Positions 51,464 through 60,186 of a DNA stretch of 64,000 nt are shown here, piece after piece. The notes below the pieces were generated by a model. It worked only from the letters and a program-made list of their open reading frames with translations. It was not told the DNA's origin and did not search any database. Numbering within the stretch: position 1 is the first letter of the stretch; the number at the start of each line of letters is the position of its first letter. The position numbers were made by a program, and so were the translations under genes. The stretch is from Nocardia stercoris (GTDB lineage Bacteria; Actinomycetota; Actinomycetes; Mycobacteriales; Mycobacteriaceae), in contig NZ_RFFH01000025.1 in the NCBI RefSeq assembly GCF_003696265.1, positions 1-64,000 on the forward strand, read 5' to 3'.

Positions 51464-54010
51464 CTACAGCTTTGTCAGTGTCCGGCTGAAGGACGGAATC
51501 AACCGGATCTTGCCCGCGGAACCGAAGTCGATGAGCACCGAGGCGGTCGGCCCCGACCCTTCGGCGGCGATCACGCGCCCCAGCCCGTACTTGTCGTCGC
51601 TGACTCGATCACCCACGGCCAGAACGAGACCCGTGTTGTTGCGCTTCGGGGCGGAGCGGCCGGGGGCCGGGCGGTCGGACAGGCCGGGGCGAGGGCCGGA
51701 GTGGTTGTCCCAGCCGCGGGTCCAGTCGCGTTCGCCGAAGCTCTCACCGCCGCGCCGGGTCACCGGGCGGACCGCCGGTTCCAGGCGCTGCCAGTCCATG
51801 AGGTGGCCCGGGATCTCCTGTAGGAAGCGGGATTCCGGGTTGGAGGTGGGCTGGCCCCAGCCGGAGCGGACCACCGCGCGGGTCAGGTACAGCTTGCGTC
51901 GGGCGCGGGTGATGCCCACGTACGCGAGGCGGCGTTCCTCCGACAGCTGAGTGGGATCGCCCAGCGACCGCATGTGCGGGAACTGGCCGTCCTCCCAGCC
52001 GGTGACGAACACGACCGGGAACTCCAGGCCCTTCGCGGTGTGCAGCGTCATCATGGTGACCACGCCGGAACCCTCGTCCGGGATCTGGTCGGTGTCGGCG
52101 ACCAGCGACACACGCTCCAGGAACGCCGCCAGCGAGCCCGGATCCGGTTCGCCCTCAGCGGCTTCCGGCACCAGGCCCTCGGCGCGCGCGGCCTCCAGGT
52201 TGTTTCGCGCCTCGGAACTGAATTCCCGTGCCACGCTGACCAATTCGTTGAGGTTGTCGAGCCGGGCGCCGTCCTGCGGATCGTCGGAGGCGGCCAGTTC
52301 GGCGCGGTAGCCGGTCCGATCCAGCACCGCTTCGACGACATTGCCGACGTCGGGGAAGTCCAGGTCCTCCTGCACACCCGCGGCCCGGATCTCGGCCATC
52401 AACTCCAGGAATCCGGCGATCGCGCGCTGTGAGCGTGTGTTCAGCAGCGCCACCTCGCCGGCCGCCGCGTCCTCGAGCGCGGCCGCGAAACCGATGCCAC
52501 GCTGCTCGGCGTGCACCGCCACGCACGCCTCGGCACGGTCACCGATGCCGCGCCGCGGCGTGTTCAGGATGCGCCGCAAGCTGACCGCGTCGTCCGGGTT
52601 CTCCAGCACGCGCAGGTAGGCGACGATGTCGCGGACTTCCTTGCGCTCGTAGAAGCGGACCCCGCCGACCACCTTGTACGGCAAGCCCATTCGGATGAAG
52701 ATCTCTTCCAGCGCCCGCGAGTTGTTGTTGGTGCGGTAGAAGACGGCGACGTCGGAGTAGTTGTACTCGCCCGTGTCGACCAGCCGGTCGATCTCGCGGG
52801 CCACGAACTGCGCCTCGTCGTGCTCGTTGTCGGCCACGTAGCCGACGATCAGATCACCCTCGCCGGAGTCGGTCCACAGTTTCTTGTCGCGCCGGTTCTC
52901 GTTCCGCGAGATGACCGCGTTCGCCGCGGACAGGATGCGCTGGGTGGAACGGTAATTCTGTTCCAGCAGAATGGTTTCCGCATCCGGGAAGTCGCGCTCG
53001 AACTCCTCGATATTGCGGATGGTGGCGCCACGGAAGGCGTAGATCGACTGGTCGGCGTCACCCACCACACACAGTTCGCTGGGCTCGACCTCGTCACCGG
53101 CGTGCCCGACCAGCTCCCGGACCAGCACGTACTGCGCGTGATTGGTGTCCTGGTACTCGTCGACCAGGATGTGCCGGAACCGGCGCCGGTAGTACTCACC
53201 CACCTGCGGGAAGCGTTGCAACAGACCGACCGTCTCGCCGATCAGGTCGTCGAAGTCGAGGGCATTGGCCGCGCGCAACCGGCGCTGATATTCGTCGTAC
53301 ACCCGCGCCACCAGCCGGGGCAGCTCACCGTCGGCGGCGTCGGCCGCGTCGGCCGCGGCCTGCTCGGGGTCGATCAGCTCGTTCTTCAGATTGGAGATGG
53401 CGGTGGCGAGCAGCCGCGACGTGTACTTCTTCGGATCGATGTCGAAGTCGCGCACGATCATGCCGAGCAGGCGACGCTGATCGTCGGCGTCGTAGATGGA
53501 GAAGTTCGAGTTCATCATCCGCGCCGAACCGGTGTAGCGGACGTTGGCCTGCGCCAGCAGGTCGGCCTGGGCCCGCAGGATGCGCACACAGCTGGAGTGG
53601 AAGGTCGACACCCACATGACGGCAGCCCGCGGACCGACCAGACCGGCGACCCGCTCCCGCATCTCGGCGGCGGCCTTGTTGGTGAACGTGATGGCGAGGA
53701 TCTGCCCGGGCGTGACCCCGCGCTCGGCCAGCAGGTAGGCGATGCGCCTGGTCAACACGGCCGTCTTGCCGGAGCCGGCCCCGGCCACGATCAGCAGCGG
53801 GGTACCGCTGTGCTCGACCGCCGCACGCTGCTGCGGGTTCAGCCCCTCGAGCAGCCGGGCCACCTGCTCGGCCCGCTCGGCCGCGCGTTCCGCGGCCCGG
53901 GCCGCGCGCTCGGCACTGCGGTCGACCGGTGCGATCCGGTCACCTGAGGCAGATCCTTCCCCGGCCGATCGGTCGGGCGTACGCATCGTGTCAGCCAAGG
54001 TCGTCTCCAT
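51464..54010 (-). CDS. pcrA: ATP-dependent DNA helicase PcrA/UvrD1 (SF1A)
   Basis: 848 residues. The Walker A is LIVAGAGSGKTAVLTRR, motif Ia FTNKAAAEMRERV, motif II VDEYQDTN, motif III VVGDADQSIYAFRGA, motif IV EQNYRSTQRIL, and motif V/VI MTLHTAKGLEFPVVF and VGITRARRKLYL. The C-terminus has a Tudor-like tail (DRVSDDKYGLGRVIAAEG) that binds RNA polymerase or Ku in relatives. The first 50 residues add an Ala/Glu/Arg-rich helix (AERAARAAERAAERAEQ). It acts in nucleotide-excision and double-strand break repair. Confidence 0.97.
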   Translation of the reverse strand: METTLADTMRTPDRSAGEGSASGDRIAPVDRSAERAARAAERAAERAEQVARLLEGLNPQQRAAVEHSGTPLLIVAGAGSGKTAVLTRRIAYLLAERGVTPGQILAITFTNKAAAEMRERVAGLVGPRAAVMWVSTFHSSCVRILRAQADLLAQANVRYTGSARMMNSNFSIYDADDQRRLLGMIVRDFDIDPKKYTSRLLATAISNLKNELIDPEQAAADAADAADGELPRLVARVYDEYQRRLRAANALDFDDLIGETVGLLQRFPQVGEYYRRRFRHILVDEYQDTNHAQYVLVRELVGHAGDEVEPSELCVVGDADQSIYAFRGATIRNIEEFERDFPDAETILLEQNYRSTQRILSAANAVISRNENRRDKKLWTDSGEGDLIVGYVADNEHDEAQFVAREIDRLVDTGEYNYSDVAVFYRTNNNSRALEEIFIRMGLPYKVVGGVRFYERKEVRDIVAYLRVLENPDDAVSLRRILNTPRRGIGDRAEACVAVHAEQRGIGFAAALEDAAAGEVALLNTRSQRAIAGFLELMAEIRAAGVQEDLDFPDVGNVVEAVLDRTGYRAELAASDDPQDGARLDNLNELVSVAREFSSEARNNLEAARAEGLVPEAAEGEPDPGSLAAFLERVSLVADTDQIPDEGSGVVTMMTLHTAKGLEFPVVFVTGWEDGQFPHMRSLGDPTQLSEERRLAYVGITRARRKLYLTRAVVRSGWGQPTSNPESRFLQEIPGHLMDWQRLEPAVRPVTRRGGESFGERDWTRGWDNHSGPRPGLSDRPAPGRSAPKRNNTGLVLAVGDRVSDDKYGLGRVIAAEGSGPTASVLIDFGSAGKIRLIPSFSRTLTKL

Positions 54011-54144
54011 CGCCCACCCACGCTACCGCTGGGCACCGACAAGGTTTGTGTCAAGGCCCGGGGCCCGGGGGAGCATTTTGCTCGGCTCCCGCGCGGATGG
54101 CAGACTTGTACGAGCGGCAACCGCCGGTACCAGGAGAAACAGTT

Positions 54145-54438
54145 ATGAGCACCTCTATGACAGCACCCGGCTCCGATCCCGGCGCGCCCAGCAGCGCGGC
54201 CGAGATCGACGAACTCCGCAAGGAGATCGACCGCCTGGATGCCGAGATCCTGGCCGCCATCAAGCGCCGCACCGAGGTCTCCCGGATCATCGGCCGCACC
54301 CGCATGGCCAACGGTGGCACCAAGCTCGTGCACTCGCGCGAGATGAAGGTGCTGGAACGCTTCAGCGAACTCGGCCAGGAAGGCCACACCCTCGCCATGC
54401 TGCTGCTGCGCCTCGGCCGCGGCCGCCTCGGGCATTAG
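54145..54438 (+). CDS. Chorismate mutase, AroQ-delta class
   Basis: 97 residues, all helical. EIDELRKEIDRLDAEILAAIKRRTEVSRIIG gives the long helix with catalytic Arg and Lys, and TKLVHSREMKVLERFSELG the second. Converts chorismate to prephenate for Phe and Tyr. The C-terminal RLGRGRLGH end matches the mycobacterial intracellular enzyme that is activated by DAHP synthase. The ATG at 54145 has AGGAG upstream. Divergent from pcrA. Confidence 0.95.
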   Translation: MSTSMTAPGSDPGAPSSAAEIDELRKEIDRLDAEILAAIKRRTEVSRIIGRTRMANGGTKLVHSREMKVLERFSELGQEGHTLAMLLLRLGRGRLGH

Positions 54439-54457
54439 CCGCCTCCCCGAGTTTTTT
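54427..54457 (+). terminator. Intrinsic terminator overlapping the chorismate mutase stop
   Basis: CTCGGG and CCCGAG arms with a 13-base loop are followed directly by six T. It is one of the few hairpins here with a T-run, though the stem is short. The first arm is inside the last codons of the gene. Confidence 0.55.
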
Positions 54458-54589
54458 GGCGCGGCTCGGGTGCCGTCGGAGTGAGCACGCTCGGCGGCCG
54501 CCCGAAGGCACGGCGATTTCGGGCGTACCCGGTGAGTTACCCGGCCCGCACGAAATCAGTTGTCTCGTTTCCAGCAGCCTTCGTGGCCG

Positions 54590-56041
54590 TCAAGCCAGGC
54601 CGATGTACTTGGTGTTCAAGTACTCTTCGATGCCCTCGAACCCGCCCTCGCGGCCGAAGCCCGACTCCTTGACGCCACCGAAGGGCGCGGCCGGGTCGGA
54701 GATCACACCCCGGTTCACCCCGACCATGCCGGTCTCCAGCGCCTCCGACACGCGCAGCGCCCGGTCCAGGTCCCGGGTGTAGATGTAGGCGATCAGCCCG
54801 TACTCGGTGTTGTTGGCGGCGGCCAGCCCCTCGGCCTCGGTGTCGAAGCCGACGATCGGCGCGACCGGGCCGAACACCTCCTCACGCAGGATGCGCGCCT
54901 GTGCGGGCACGTCGGCCAGGACCGTCGCCGGGTAGTAGTACCCCGGTCCGGGCAGGGCCTTCCCGCCGAGACGCACCTCGGCGCCCAGGGCGACCGCGTC
55001 GTCGACCAGGCTCGCGACGGTGTCGAGCTGGTCCTGGTTGATCAGCGGCCCGAGCGTGGTCTCCGGGTCGGTGCCCGGCCCGACCCGGTATTCGGCCATC
55101 GCGGCGACCAGCTTGTCGGTGAACTCCGCGCGCACGCTGTTGTGCACGTGGAAGCGGTTGGCCGCCGTGCACGCCTCACCGCCGTTGCGCAGCTTGGCCA
55201 GCACCGCACCCGCCACCGCGGCATCGATGTCGGCGTCGTCGAACACCACGAACGGCGCGTTGCCGCCGAGTTCCATCGAGGTGCGCAGCAGCCCGTGCGC
55301 CGACTCGCCGACCAGCTTCTTTCCGACCGCGGTGGACCCGGTGAAGGTCAGTTTCCGCAGCCGCGGGTCGCTCAGCAGCGGCGCGGTGACCGCCCCCGAG
55401 TGACTGGACGTGATCACCGACAGCACGCCGGCGGGCAGTCCGGCCTCGTGGCACAGCTGCGCGAGCAACAGCATGGTGAGCGGGGTCGCCGACGCCGGCT
55501 TGACGATCATGGTGCAGCCGGCCGCCAGCGCCGGGCCGATCTTGCGGGTGCCCATCGCGAGCGGGAAGTTCCACGGCGTGATCGCCAGGCAGGGCCCGAC
55601 CGGCTGCCGGTGGACCAGGATCCGGCCGGTTCCGCCGGGCGCGGTCTGGTACCGGCCGTGCACCCGCACCGCCTCCTCACCGAACCAGCGGAAGAACTCG
55701 GCGCCGTAGCGGACCTCGTTGCGGCTCTCCGGCAGCGCCTTGCCCATCTCCAAGGTCATGAGCAGGGCGAGGTCCTCGCTTCGCGCGAGGATCGCCTCGT
55801 ACACCGCGCGCAGCACCTCGGCGCGTTCGCGCGCCGACGTGGCAGCCCAGCCGGCCTGCGCGGCGGCGGCCAGGTCGAGCGCGCGCAGCGCGTCCTCCGG
55901 GGTACCGTCCGCGACCTGCGCGATCGTGGCGCCGGTGGCCGGGTTCTCGACCGGGAACGTGCCACCGCCGGTCGCGTCGACCTGGCCGCCGATCCACAGA
56001 CCGGTGGGAATGGATTGCAGAAGTTCGGTTTCGCGCGCCAT
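54590..56041 (-). CDS. gabD: Aldehyde dehydrogenase, succinate-semialdehyde dehydrogenase type
   Basis: 483 residues. Catalytic Cys is in NGGEACTAANRF and Glu in SMELGGNAPFVVFDDAD. The NAD(P) region is PWNFPLAMGTRKIGPALAAG with FTGSTAVGKKL. NRGVISDPAAPFGGVKESGFGREGG is characteristic of the GabD group. It oxidises succinate semialdehyde to succinate, or related aldehydes. The ATG at 56041 begins the family-like sequence; the frame extends 12 codons further. The ribosome site is poor. Confidence 0.9.
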   Translation of the reverse strand: MARETELLQSIPTGLWIGGQVDATGGGTFPVENPATGATIAQVADGTPEDALRALDLAAAAQAGWAATSARERAEVLRAVYEAILARSEDLALLMTLEMGKALPESRNEVRYGAEFFRWFGEEAVRVHGRYQTAPGGTGRILVHRQPVGPCLAITPWNFPLAMGTRKIGPALAAGCTMIVKPASATPLTMLLLAQLCHEAGLPAGVLSVITSSHSGAVTAPLLSDPRLRKLTFTGSTAVGKKLVGESAHGLLRTSMELGGNAPFVVFDDADIDAAVAGAVLAKLRNGGEACTAANRFHVHNSVRAEFTDKLVAAMAEYRVGPGTDPETTLGPLINQDQLDTVASLVDDAVALGAEVRLGGKALPGPGYYYPATVLADVPAQARILREEVFGPVAPIVGFDTEAEGLAAANNTEYGLIAYIYTRDLDRALRVSEALETGMVGVNRGVISDPAAPFGGVKESGFGREGGFEGIEEYLNTKYIGLA

Positions 56042-56291
56042 GAGCCCAGCGTAGGGTCTGAGCATCGGCGCGGCCACGAATCGCGGGCCCGAGCGTCGGG
56101 GCCGCGCGCACGCACAGTCGCACCGGGCAATCCGGCGATTCTCTTACGAGCAGATGACATCTGCGCCGATTGCGGAGTAGCGGCAGTGCGCGCGGGTAGT
56201 CTTCGGCCGGGCGCCGATTCACCGGGTTCGGCCGCCGCCGCACCGCCCGGCACACCCGCGGGGCCGTCGACTGGAAGGGAATCTTCGGCAC

Positions 56292-57929
56292 GTGAGCAGC
56301 GACATCACCGCGACGACGGCCTGGCGGAAACTGCAGGATCATCATGCGGCGATCGCCGGCCGGACGTTGCGCGAACTGTTCGCGGCGGATCCGGCCCGTG
56401 GGCGGGAGCTGACCCTGACCGCGGCCGAGCTGTACATCGACTACAGCAAGCACCGGGTCACCGCCGAAACTCTCGATCTGCTGGTTGAATTGGCGGAAGC
56501 CGCCGGTGTGCCGCAGCGGCGCGACGCCATGTTCGAAGGCGCGCACATCAATACGTCCGAGAACCGGGCGGTCGGCCATGTCGCGTTGCGGCTCCCCCGC
56601 GACGCCGCCGCCACGATCGACGGCGCGGACGCGGTCGCCGAGGTGCACGAAGTCCTCGACCGGATGGGCGATTTCACCGACAAGCTCCGTTCCGGGGAAT
56701 GGCGCGGCGCGACCGGCGAGCGGATCACCACCGTGGTGAACATCGGTATCGGCGGTTCGGATCTGGGCCCCGACATGGTGACCCGCGCCCTGCGCCACTA
56801 CGCCGACGCCGGCATCTCCGCGCGCTTCGTGTCCAATATCGATCCGGCGGATCTGATCGCGAAGCTCACCGGACTGGACCCGGCCAGGACGCTGTTCATC
56901 GTTGCGTCCAAGACCTTTTCGACCCTGGAGACGCTGACCAACGCCACCGCCGCCCGGCGCTGGCTGGTGGCCGCGCTGGGCGAGGACGCGGTGGCCAAGC
57001 ACTTCGTCGCGGTGTCCACGAACGCCGAACGGGTCGAGGCCTTCGGTATCGACACCAACCACATGTTCGGCTTCTGGGACTGGGTCGGCGGCCGGTATTC
57101 GGTCGACTCGGCGATCGGGCTGTCGGTGATGGCCGTGATCGGCCGCACCCGGTTCGACGAGTTCCTGGCCGGAATGCACAGCATGGACCGGCATTTCGCG
57201 ACCGCACCGCTGGCGGAGAACGCGCCGGTGCTGCTCGGCCTGCTGGGCGTGTGGTATTCGAACTTCTTCGGCGCCCAGTCCCGCGCGGTACTGCCGTATT
57301 CCAATGACCTGGCCCGTTTTCCGGCCTATCTGCAGCAGCTCACCATGGAATCGAACGGCAAGTCGGTGCGCGCCGACGGCACCCCGGTCACCACGTCGAC
57401 CGGCGAGATCTTCTGGGGCGAACCCGGAACCAACGGCCAGCACGCGTTCTACCAACTGCTGCACCAGGGCACGCGCCTGATCCCGGCCGACTTCATCGGA
57501 TTCGCCCGTCCCACCGGGGATCTGCCCACCATCGACGGCACAGGCAGCATGCACGACCTGCTGATCAGCAACCTGCTGGCCCAGTCCGAGGTGCTTGCCT
57601 TCGGCAAGACCGCCGACGAGATCCGCGCCGAAGGCACCGACCCCGCCGTGGTCCCACACAAAGTGATGCCCGGAAACCGCCCCAGCACAACAATTTTCGC
57701 CCCCATGCTGACCCCCGGCACGATCGGCCAGCTCATCGCCCTCTACGAACACCAGGTCTTCGTCGAGGGCGTGATCTGGGGCATCGACAGCTTCGACCAG
57801 TGGGGCGTCGAACTCGGCAAGCAACAGGCTCTGGCGCTGGCCCCGATCCTGACCGGTACGGAATCCGTTCCCCACGAACTCGATTCGTCTACCGGCACCC
57901 TCGTCGACTGGTACCGCAGCCACCGCTGA
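56292..57929 (+). CDS. pgi: Glucose-6-phosphate isomerase
   Basis: 545 residues. The phosphate-binding GGSDLGPDMVT, the SKTFSTLET segment and GRYSVDSAIGLSVM are clear. The catalytic Glu is in MESNGKSVR, and the C-terminal signature GIDSFDQWGVELGKQ ends the fold. It interconverts glucose-6-P and fructose-6-P. The GTG start has GAAGGGA upstream. It ends 12 bp from the convergent PPOX gene. Confidence 0.98.
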   Translation: MSSDITATTAWRKLQDHHAAIAGRTLRELFAADPARGRELTLTAAELYIDYSKHRVTAETLDLLVELAEAAGVPQRRDAMFEGAHINTSENRAVGHVALRLPRDAAATIDGADAVAEVHEVLDRMGDFTDKLRSGEWRGATGERITTVVNIGIGGSDLGPDMVTRALRHYADAGISARFVSNIDPADLIAKLTGLDPARTLFIVASKTFSTLETLTNATAARRWLVAALGEDAVAKHFVAVSTNAERVEAFGIDTNHMFGFWDWVGGRYSVDSAIGLSVMAVIGRTRFDEFLAGMHSMDRHFATAPLAENAPVLLGLLGVWYSNFFGAQSRAVLPYSNDLARFPAYLQQLTMESNGKSVRADGTPVTTSTGEIFWGEPGTNGQHAFYQLLHQGTRLIPADFIGFARPTGDLPTIDGTGSMHDLLISNLLAQSEVLAFGKTADEIRAEGTDPAVVPHKVMPGNRPSTTIFAPMLTPGTIGQLIALYEHQVFVEGVIWGIDSFDQWGVELGKQQALALAPILTGTESVPHELDSSTGTLVDWYRSHR

Positions 57930-57941
57930 ACGGGTTCCGGC

Positions 57942-58634
57942 TCACTGGACCGCAGCGACCTCGGTTCGGGCGACTCGGGCCGATACGTGAGCGGGAGCCT
58001 CGATCCCAGGGCCCAGGTCGGCGGCCGGGATCGGTGCGTCGAAGACCTGGCGGATGGGGAGCACGCCCGCCCAGGCGTCGCCGGTCAGGTCTGCGGGGTC
58101 GTCGTCGGGGCCGCCGGTGCGGATCTTCACCGACGCCTCGGTGAGGTCCAGGGCGAGGACCATGGTGGCGGCCAGTTCCTTCGGGTTCGGAGGCCGGACG
58201 GTGTCCCAGGCGCCGGGGGCGACGTGCTCCACGACGGTCCGCAGGGCGCGGACGCGCTCGGCCGGGTCGGTGATCTCGATCGGGCGGCCGTGGATCACCG
58301 CCGAGCGGAAGTTCATCGAGAAGTGCATGGCGGACCGGGCGTAGACCAGGCCGTCGAGATGGGTGACGGTGACCGAGACGTCCGCGCCCACGGCGGCGCG
58401 CAGGTTGCCGGCGCCGGTGGAACCGTGCAGGTACAGGGTGTCGCCGTCGCGGCCGTAGGTGGTCGGGACGACGACCGGAGCGCCGTGCGACAGTACGCCG
58501 AGGTGGCAGACCAGGCCCGCGTCCAGAACCGCGTCGAGGGCGGCGCGGTCGGCCGTGCCGCGGGCCTTCGACCGGGTGAGAGTGCTGCGCGGGGTCGGGG
58601 ACAGGGCGGTGCGGGTGGGCTCGGTGACGCTCAT
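57942..58634 (-). CDS. Pyridoxamine 5'-phosphate oxidase-fold flavoprotein
   Basis: 230 residues with a split-barrel flavin-binding fold: ALDAVLDAGLVCHLGVLSHG, VVVPTTYGRDGDTLYLHGST, and later MNFRSAVIHGRPIEI. The FMN-type family includes many reductases besides PdxH. The divergent MocR regulator suggests a link to vitamin B6. GGAG precedes the ATG at 58634. Confidence 0.85.
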   Translation of the reverse strand: MSVTEPTRTALSPTPRSTLTRSKARGTADRAALDAVLDAGLVCHLGVLSHGAPVVVPTTYGRDGDTLYLHGSTGAGNLRAAVGADVSVTVTHLDGLVYARSAMHFSMNFRSAVIHGRPIEITDPAERVRALRTVVEHVAPGAWDTVRPPNPKELAATMVLALDLTEASVKIRTGGPDDDPADLTGDAWAGVLPIRQVFDAPIPAADLGPGIEAPAHVSARVARTEVAAVQ

Positions 58635-58670
58635 GTCTCCAGCCTGTCCGAGCAAGTGGCATTCTGGAAT

Positions 58671-58702
58671 GGCCAATTCTGATCAATTCCGGAAGGCCAA
58701 TT
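58671..58702. promoter_or_regulatory. Direct repeats GGCCAATT before the MocR gene
   Basis: Two copies of GGCCAATT at 58671-58678 and 58695-58702, 24 bp apart, in the divergent PPOX/MocR gap. MocR and PdxR proteins commonly bind pairs of direct repeats at such spacings. Confidence 0.55.
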
Positions 58703-58704
58703 TC

Positions 58705-60078
58705 GTGACCGACCGCTGGGCCGAACTGCCCCTGACCGTCGACCGCACGCTGGCGGTGCCGCTCGCCGCCCAGGTCGCGGCCGAACTGCGCGACGCCGCG
58801 GTCTCCGGCCGGATCCGGGTCGGCGAGCGCCTGCCGTCCTCGCGGACACTGGCCACCCGGCTCGGCGTCAGCCGGACCGTCGTGACCGCCGCCTACGACC
58901 AGTTGCACGCGGAGGGCTGGGTGAGCGGCCGAACGGGCTCGGGCACCTATCTGGCCGCGGCGCCTACCGCCGCTCCCCCGCAGCCGGCCGACACCGGACC
59001 GGCCACCCGGACCGGCGATCTGGTGGACCTGCGCTCCGGCACCCCCTGCGTCGAACTGCTGGACCCGGCGGCGTGGCGGCGCGCTTGGCGCGCGGCCGGG
59101 CACCGAATGCCGTTGGTGTACAAGGAACGCCGCGGTGAACCCGCCTACCTGGCGGCCGTCGCCGAGCATCTGCTGCGGCACCGTGGCCTGAGCGCCGCGA
59201 ACCACACCGTTCTCGCCACCAGCGGAACCAGCAGCGCCGCAGGTGAACTCGCCGCGGCGCTGCTGCGCCCCGGCGACCGGGTGGCGATCGAGAACCCCGG
59301 CTACCAGCGTGCGGTGGGAGCGTTCCGCGCGGCCGGGATGCGGGTCGTCCCCGTGCCGGTCGACGAACAGGGCCTACGCGTCGACCGCATTCCGCCCGAC
59401 GTCCGGGCCGTGTATTGCACTCCGGCACACCAGTTCCCACTCGGCTGCCGGATGCCGGCGGCCCGCCGGATCGAGCTGATCGATTTCGCGCGCCGCACCG
59501 GCGCGCTGATCGTCGAGGACGACTACGACGGCGAGCTCCGCTACGACACCGCCCCACTGCCACTGCTCGCCACGCTCGCCCCCGACCTGGTCGTCCACCT
59601 CGGAACCACCTCCAAGATCCTCAGCACCACCCTCGGCGTCGGCTGGCTGGTCGCCGCGCCCGCGATCACCGATGCCGTTGTGGCGCACCGCGAAACGACC
59701 GGCACGCTGCCCGCCCCCGCCGGTCAACAGGTTGTCGTCGAACTGTCCCGCGGCGGCGATCTGTCCCGCCACCTGCGCCGCCTGCGCCGCGGCATGGCCG
59801 ACCGCCGCGCCACCGTCGTCACCGAACTGCGCCGCCGCCACCTCCCGGTCCAGGGCGACCACGCCGGCTCCCACCTGGTCGTGCCTCTCCCCTCCCCGGC
59901 CGCCGAGCAACGCGCCATCGAATCCGCCCGCTCCCGCGGCATCCACCTCGACGGGCTGGCCCGCCACCACATCGGCACCCCGTCCACGTTCGGCATCGCG
60001 ATCGGTTACGCCACACCCGCGCACGCGGACCTGGGCCCCGCCGCCGCCGTCACCGCCGACTGCTTGGCAGGAGTCTGA
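58705..60078 (+). CDS. MocR/PdxR-family regulator (GntR HTH plus aminotransferase domain)
   Basis: 457 residues. The wHTH (about 15-80) has ERLPSSRTLATRLGVSRTVVTAAYDQLHAEGWV. The aminotransferase-like domain (about 110-455) keeps PLP residues, with EDDYDGELRYD and the Lys in GTTSKILSTTLGVGW. PLP binding is expected to control DNA binding. The GTG at 58705 has GGAAGG eight bases upstream; an ATG at 58669 would give 12 more residues but would lie before the repeats. It probably regulates the divergent PPOX gene. Confidence 0.88.
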   Translation: MTDRWAELPLTVDRTLAVPLAAQVAAELRDAAVSGRIRVGERLPSSRTLATRLGVSRTVVTAAYDQLHAEGWVSGRTGSGTYLAAAPTAAPPQPADTGPATRTGDLVDLRSGTPCVELLDPAAWRRAWRAAGHRMPLVYKERRGEPAYLAAVAEHLLRHRGLSAANHTVLATSGTSSAAGELAAALLRPGDRVAIENPGYQRAVGAFRAAGMRVVPVPVDEQGLRVDRIPPDVRAVYCTPAHQFPLGCRMPAARRIELIDFARRTGALIVEDDYDGELRYDTAPLPLLATLAPDLVVHLGTTSKILSTTLGVGWLVAAPAITDAVVAHRETTGTLPAPAGQQVVVELSRGGDLSRHLRRLRRGMADRRATVVTELRRRHLPVQGDHAGSHLVVPLPSPAAEQRAIESARSRGIHLDGLARHHIGTPSTFGIAIGYATPAHADLGPAAAVTADCLAGV

Positions 60079-60186
60079 ACGGCACCGCTGCGTATCCAAC
60101 AGCGGCTGCGTGGGTATCGCCTGACCGGCGGGTGCGTGAGCGAGCACACGGTGTCGGGCGGGACGGGATCGCGCTAGCGTCCGAGT

